Below are positions 46,870 to 52,745 of a DNA stretch of 52,745 nt, in pieces. Origin of the DNA: Phoronis ovalis. Lineage: Eukaryota; Phoronida; Phoronidae. The notes below the pieces were generated by a model. The model was not told the origin of the DNA, did not search any database, and was given only the letters and a program-made list of their open reading frames with translations. Within the stretch, counting starts at the first letter, position 1; the number at the start of each line of letters is the position of its first letter. The DNA lies in NCBI GenBank assembly GCA_028565635.1, contig JAOXYB010022513.1:1-52745 (forward strand), in the 5' to 3' direction. Position numbers and translations under genes: made by a program.

Positions 46870-49800
46870 ATGCCAAAAAGCACCAGAAATAAAGATAGTA
46901 AGCGAAGGAGGGATAAAACACAATGGATTTTGGCGATAGAAGGTAAGTAGTGTTGCATCAGATGGCTGATGGGCAATCAGATTGCCCGTGCCTGGCGGCA
47001 GACTGACAGTGTCGGACCGGCACAAGTGTCAAGACTATAAAAGTCACAGTAAGTGACAGCAAAACTATCTGCCAGCTGAAATGGTCTCAAACTGCCTGCT
47101 GAAATAGTCCCAATAATACTAATAGACCCAGTATCTGCATGACGTACTGGTCCTAACATTTTCCTATTCAAAAACTATCGTCTTTCAAATTTATTAAAAG
47201 TTCACCCGTACGGTGATGAAATTATTGATACAGCTATACTATGAGTATGATATGGTCTTAGTTCGTTACTGTGATTATTATCAAATCAAAAAAGACGATT
47301 AAAAATCAGTGAAAATCAATGGAGACACCAGTATGATATGGTCTTAGTTCGTTACTGTGATTATTATCAAATTAAAAAAGACGATTAAAAATCAGTGAAA
47401 ATCAATGGAGACACCAGTATGATTGCTTTGCGTTTATTAAAAGTTAAATTCGTTAAAATTCAACAAATGTTGTGGCACAGGAAATATTTATATATTTTTC
47501 ACTTGATAATAAAACCATCGGAGCATTGCTCACCATTGCTGTATGAGAATTTCAATTGTTTTTGCTAATTGCGAAAGACAATAGTGTTTTAATAGGAAAG
47601 TGTTAGGACCACTGAGTATTGCTCCTATTATTAGGACTAAAATAATCTCAGCTGGTACCGATCCCAGGCAGACAGTCTGGTACCGATCCCAGGCAGACAG
47701 TCTGGTACCGAGAACAGATATTATGGGGACAGACTGGTGGGTGCTTCCGAGACTGACATAGTTCTCATTTTTGCAGAATTCTGACCCAGGCAGGTTCTTG
47801 CCAAAACATTTGGCGGAGGGTTCGAAGCCCAAGGTAAAATACCCATACTTTATTGTCAAAACTACAATCCGAAAATATGTCCCATGGTTAATATTTTATT
47901 TGCAAAGAAACACCCCATGATAAAAAAGCAACATACTATCAATATCCAACTCGGCCTCCACTCAGTCGCAGTTCTAATTAAAGTTAATTCTAGTCCGTCT
48001 AAGCTGAGGGCCTAGACATTATTCTTTATAAATAGAAGGTCATGTTTTGCCAGAAATCAAGACTGATCATGCACATTATGCTAATTAAGTTAGTTGTAGT
48101 CTTAATGTTTTAGTATTGGATACTGATGTCAGTTTTAGTTCAGATTTTTTTCCAGATTCTGTACTGCAGTCTCGGAACAAGGATGAAGATAACAGACCAG
48201 TATTTGTGAAACTGGAACACCCTAAAACAAATGACAGCAGTATGTTTATGTTTGCCTGTGGGAATAAAGAAGTTTATGAAGTACTGACATTTCATGAAGA
48301 ATATAGATCATGGTTCATTGGACAAAGTGTCCAACATGGTGAGTTATCTGCGACTTAACATGAATATAACTTAGTGTATAGTTAGGTACCTACAAAAATT
48401 TGCTTGCTTTCCTCATGGGCATGGTGGCTACTGTTGCGTAAGTAGTTGCACTAACATATCATTAACCTGAAAAATGAAGCGCGCACTGCCTTAGACTTTT
48501 TATATCAAATTTCTATTTATTTGACTATTTTCATTAACACCCGCTCCTCTGGAGTTGTTTATACTTCCCTGGCTAGTGGCGCTGTACTACATTATAAAGT
48601 GAACTGAAAATCTTAATGTGCAGGTGAATTCGATGAACACGTATGAAACCAAAAATATCAAAAGATCTTTAAAATATGCATTCAGATTTAGTTGAAATCC
48701 TTGTCACATAACACTTTGGTTGTCGTTAATTTCTATTATTATAAAAAAGACACCTACCGGTATAGATTCTAACCGGTCAATATCAGTTCATTACTAAAAA
48801 ATGTTGACCTTCAAACTAACCATAACAAATGCAAAATGCGTATCGTACAAAGTTGTCTACTGTATAAACACGATCCATTGGCTACAGGATTATGCATGGT
48901 GCTGCATGTTAATTCAAATCAGTATTGTTGAACTCATCCTGTGATCAGTCTGGACACAGTCAAAAGTTAGCATGGCTTAAAGTTTGTATAATTTTGGTTT
49001 GGATTGGTTCATTTTCTACAGCCTCATATAATTCAACATTACTGTGCTATTTTGACAATTACTATTACAGACTCTATTACTCTGTTGCATAAAAATAAAT
49101 AATATAAAATGTTATGATTTGCAGATGGTAGCTTGTATATGACAACCAGGGTAGATCCATTGTTCCTATGTCTTCCTTATTTTTTGCGATCTGCCAAGGT
49201 AAGAATCTAGTGAGTTTGATAAATCCCCTAGAGAACATTCTGATGAGCTATTGTTAGAAATCAGAAATATACTGAATGACTGATGTTTCTCCATCATTTT
49301 TTCAGTAATAAACATATAAAGATGAAATTGAAACCTGCACAAAGGAGCATCAGAATTCCTTTTATATTTAAATGTACGTTTTTTGAGACATTCACAATGT
49401 ATTCATTCATTTTGTTCTGATTTGTACAATCTTTCTGCCTTAATAGTAGTTCGTTTTTGTTACAAAAGTATTCTAAATCAAGAATTATTAGAAAATATTA
49501 ACTATAAATTTAACTTCTGTGTCTTTATTTTCAGAGTGGTAAGTTTATGACTCTTGATCAAATAGTTTCAGATGAAAAACACCCAGAATGCTTCAGACTT
49601 CATCAGTGTGCTGGAATAAATGACCTTGATTTAATCACAGATACTAGAGGTTAGTACATTTTGCTGCCACTAGGTGGTTGTCATTTTAGCCATGAAAATG
49701 TCTGCTGTGTCTTATCCATTTCTAATTTCTTTGCCCTATAATTATATTCAGACACAAATATTCAATACAGCTGATTTGTCTGCTTTTACCCATTTACTGT

Positions 49801-52649
49801 GAGAGACTATATGTTACTAGCTAAAAATCCTTTTGTATTTCATTATTAGGACAAAACGTCTACCTTTCTTTGCGTACCTAATGTATGATGTTTCTGAAAG
49901 TGACTTGTGTGACTATCTAAAAATAGTTCGGCACCACATATATTTTTCGCTAGTTATGAATAACTACCAAAATAAACAATTTGTTAATAACATATTCTTT
50001 TTGTGCAGGGGACGATGATTTACGAGCTTACAGATACAACCAAGATAAGACACTAGAGTGGTTAAAATTTAAGGTTTGTTGTATAGATTTTCCTGGTAAC
50101 ACCTGCCACTCCTTGTAGACTGCGTTGATAGGTGACTTCGTTCATTAAGTGACCCATTGCAAATTTGTCTTTTTGGATTGTGGTGGTCCCTTCAAAAGAA
50201 GGATGAAAGCTGCGCTGGTGTATGCTATCATGCTCTTAACCATTGGAAGTTTTAAAAGTATCTCGCAAGATAACCACCAGTTGTATTTGTAATGGTATGA
50301 ATTTAACATCGCAAAACTAAAGACAAAATGCACTTTATAATCTGAAAATGTAGTCATGTATCAATACAAAATATTATATAAAGCAATTTTGCATTTTAAT
50401 AACAACGTTCACTACGTTAAAAAGTATTTGTACTACGTATTTCATACTATTTGAATATAAAAATTAATCCACATCTCTCTCTCTCTCTCTCTCTGCGGGT
50501 TCCTGTTATGCAGTGGTTGAAATGTGTCTTGGTTTTTTTAGGTTGAACGGCTAGCAGAGGTTTTAGCACAGAAAAATGTACATGTTGCAGGAGGAGCTCA
50601 ATCAGCTACATTTGTTCGAAGTAATAAAAGCAATGATGCAAAAACAGGTAAGATTTTACAGCTGTATCGCCATATTTAATAGCTACCAGTTCATCTAGCT
50701 GGTCCATCAATTTTGTCCTAAATGTTTCAAGACTAGGTGCTGTTCCTTCTTTTATGACATCTTCATTTGCTTTATTCAAGTTAGATTTATATTATATATT
50801 TAAATATTTTGTTTTCTTGCTATCTGTGTAGGCATATTATATTGTTCTCACATAGGTATCTGTCTTCATAGAATGTCAGATTCTCTACACTTATGATTCT
50901 GATACAGATTCTGCTAACTTTGGGTTAACTGTTGGTTAGAATATTTTTAGTGAAGTTAGACATTTTGTCATCGCCATCATCTAGTTTAAAAATTAGAAAC
51001 ATGCAACCCTGGGTAAAGCAGTTCTGAAAAGAGACCCCTTGACTGATTATATAAAACCATGATCAAAGCCCATTTCATGTGTGATGGCTAACATACTATT
51101 GATTTTATAGAAGACTATCAGCGCTACGCTTGTGGGATGATCTCAGATTATCTTAGTGAAAATCTCAGTTCACAACTTCAGGAATATTTAGGGTAAGCAT
51201 TGTTCAAAATCCCATTACTGGCATGTTTAGAAATTGACAATGGCAGCAGAATGTTTTAAATTTTGTAAATACCTATTTATTTTCCCTGTCTAGTTATGTT
51301 TTCAGGTGTATATGTTAGTTTGAATAGACATGCTTTTTGTTAAATATTGTTCCTACTTCTTACTATTGTTCCTTATTAAAAATAAAGCTAACTATTCAAG
51401 AATATGACTATTTTAATATTAAAACCATAAAATCTTGAACTTGACATTGACTTTTTTCTAGAATTAAAGATGTACCTGTAAAAACTAATTCTGTAGAACC
51501 TCCGAAAAAGGTAACTGTTTATTTTTGCAATTTATATGTAACCTATTACCTCTGTCATATTTTTGTACAACTATTGTCTGAGCACACACCTGAGTTGTTA
51601 ATTCAATTTCCTAATAATGCCATCATTTACAATGTAATGCTGAAATGGATAAACAATTCTGCTATCTTTTTTCTTTATTTAAATTTTAGTTCAATTTCTT
51701 TTGTTTAAGTTGTTCTGACACCAAAGCCATCAAAAATTTGTATTTTCTAATGGTATGATTGGCAAGAATAAAATTAGATTTATTGCCAAACTTTTTCTGA
51801 TTATGTGCTGGATGTGCATTCATTTATTAGTTTTAGTTCGATGGTTTTATGAGTTGCAATCCATTTTTAACTGAAAAATTAAATGCATTGCTCTAATTTT
51901 GCAGAAAGCCAAAATTGAGGTAGCACCATTAGAAGACTACAGTTCTAATGAAAATACAAACGAAACAGAAAAGAAGGTAGGACAAACAGACAAATATTAT
52001 TTGAAGAGAATTTAAACTGTTCATGCTCCTGTTGAACTGCTCCTGTTGAATGTGCTTTTTTGACTGTTGGTCTGGCAAGAAAGCTATGAATAAAAATAAG
52101 TACTTATATACAAGTTAAAAAATTCTAGTAAGCAGTGTAAAGCAGCTAGTGCTTTCACAGATTTTGTTTTATGACAATGCTAAATGTCCAATTTTATGAT
52201 GCTGAAATATATGCCATTATAAGAAAAGAATAGTTATATTCAGGCTGGATAGTATTAATAAAGGGTGGCAATAACAAAAGCAGAATTTTCTGAAATAAAT
52301 AATTATACAGGAACAGGCAATCGTTTGCTTTGTTTCATTTTGTAAAACTGTCTGGTTATAAAATATGAACACAGATGTGGTGTGGGGATGTCGAGTAATA
52401 TCCTTCAATTAGTAAAACATAGTCAGATCATACATATAAAATTTGTCAAACAGTTGTCCAGTGCTCTGAAGGTACATGTGAAATATGGTTGCAACATTAC
52501 TTTGTTTTCAGTTAATATCAGTTCTAATTTTTTCTTTGTAACACTTATAGATGACTGGCAAGAAATCGATCGCGCAAAAGAAATTAAACAAAGTAGACAA
52601 AACTGGCATGAAAAGTATAGCAAGCTTCTTTTCACCAAAGGCAAAGTAG
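46870..52649 (+). CDS. RNASEH2B: Ribonuclease H2 subunit B
   Basis: Ten exons in phase: 46870-46942, 48114-48338, 49125-49198, 49535-49649, 50009-50073, 50542-50647, 51111-51192, 51462-51510, 51905-51976 and 52551-52649 (stop TAG 52647-52649), giving 319 aa (human 312). It is a non-catalytic scaffold of the nuclear RNase H2 heterotrimer, which removes ribonucleotides and RNA from RNA:DNA hybrids. Landmarks: VFVKLEHP, SWFIGQSVQ, DPLFLCLPYFL, GKFMTLDQIV, TLEWLKFKVE, EDYQRYACGMISDYL, and a C-terminal VDKTGMKSIASFFSPKAK matching the human PCNA-binding end. The last exon must be read from its acceptor at 52550/52551; a longer overlapping frame to 52654 is out of phase. Exon 1 (MPKSTRNKDSKRRRDKTQWIL) is supported mainly by phase, the donor GTAAGT and weak similarity. 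Confidence 0.92.
47148..47615. mobile_element. Inverted-repeat element in RNASEH2B intron 1
   Basis: The left end GGTCCTAACATTTTCCTATT and the right end AATAGGAAAGTGTTAGGACC are near-perfect inverses. It contains an 86-bp direct duplication (47245-47416) and right-arm sequence shared with 45930-46020. It interrupts older repetitive sequence resembling the right half of the CAGAAGCACCCA family (47640-47752). Non-coding. Confidence 0.75.
47245..47416. repeat. 86-bp tandem duplication
   Basis: Copies 47245-47330 and 47331-47416 are almost identical (a C/T difference in ATCAAATCAAA / ATCAAATTAAA). A third copy starts and stops after GTATGAT. The high identity implies a recent event. Confidence 0.9.
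47640..47752. repeat. CAGAAGCACCCA-family right end with 25-bp tandem units
   Basis: The end AACAGATATTATGGGGACAG then TGGTGGGTGCTTCCG matches the right terminus of 9274 and 19745. Just before it, TCTGGTACCGATCCCAGGCA plus GACAG is repeated twice. No left terminus seen nearby. Confidence 0.7.
47830..47945. repeat. GTGGTAAAT-family fragment in RNASEH2B intron 1
   Basis: Monomers ATGTCCCATGGTTAATATT and AACACCCCATGATAAAAA, plus ACATACTATCAATAT also found at 45505. A short relic without definable ends. Confidence 0.5.
50473..50494. repeat. CT dinucleotide microsatellite
   Basis: An uninterrupted run of about ten CT units in RNASEH2B intron 5, 48 bp before the exon 6 acceptor. It could act as a long polypyrimidine tract. 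Confidence 0.9.
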
Positions 52650-52733
52650 AATAAATTCTTAATTGCTGCAGGAAAATATGGGAAAGATGTCTATATTCAA
52701 TTTACCAAGTACCATATATTTTTTGTATATGGA

Positions 52734-52739
52734 AATAAA
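52734..52739 (+). promoter_or_regulatory. Candidate RNASEH2B polyadenylation signal
   Basis: AATAAA about 85 bp after the RNASEH2B stop and six bases before the window ends. Confidence 0.6.
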
Positions 52740-52745
52740 ACAGGC

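Noticed and set aside
52382-52654. 90-codon plus frame ending FTKGKVE
   Set aside because: Out of phase with the preceding RNASEH2B exon; the frame from the TTATAG acceptor at 52551 gives the family's PIP-box end instead.

Overview
This window is a piece of an AT-rich animal nuclear genome. The genes are split by introns with GT..AG borders, AATAAA signals follow several stop codons, and every recognisable product is a metazoan protein. Gene density (nine genes in 53 kb), compact introns, and abundant short non-autonomous inverted-repeat transposons suggest a marine-type invertebrate (lophotrochozoan or invertebrate deuterostome). The species cannot be named from the sequence. All exon models were spliced by eye, using reading phase, splice sites and remembered family sequences; no search was run.

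Layout. (1) 1-10.1 kb: two tandem sorbitol dehydrogenase genes on the minus strand. The right copy is complete (8 exons, 352 aa); the left copy has only its first three coding exons before the window edge. (2) 12.45-18.15 kb, plus: BIVM, 9 coding exons, 471 aa. (3) 19.33-23.95 kb, plus: GPATCH3, 6 exons, 519 aa. (4) 24.43-26.14 kb, minus: an intronless leucine-rich-repeat/fibronectin-III membrane protein, divergent from (5) 27.54-28.72 kb, plus: an intronless GT31 (beta-1,3-galactosyltransferase-like) glycosyltransferase. (6) 31.93-41.79 kb, plus: INTS6, 18 exons, 885 aa. (7) 42.84-44.89 kb, minus: RPP38, the RNase P/MRP protein, tail-to-tail with INTS6. (8) 46.87-52.65 kb, plus: RNASEH2B, 10 exons, 319 aa, with a C-terminal PIP-box-like motif. 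INTS6 and RNASEH2B are also neighbours on human 13q14, so this is probably an old linkage.

The genes do not form one pathway. They are housekeeping functions: polyol metabolism, the Integrator complex, tRNA and ribonucleotide RNA processing, and a spliceosome or signalling-type G-patch protein. There are also two surface/secretory genes. No operon-like organisation is seen.

The unusual content is in the repeats. One class of roughly 280-450 bp elements shares G-rich termini (GGGGG-ACT type) and usually a GTGCCGC-type subterminal block. Each member carries a different internal short-monomer array, and the best-bounded copy has a perfect 9-bp target duplication. A second family (termini CAGAAGCACCCA..TGGGTGCTTCCG, 6-bp target duplications) has a copy in a SORD intron containing 49 bp of GPATCH3 exon 1 plus its splice donor, held between two copies of the terminal repeat. 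Also notable are a 37-bp perfect palindrome inside a 9-bp target duplication, a 23-bp tandem repeat that copies an INTS6 splice donor four times, and inverted repeats flanking RNASEH2B exon 1.
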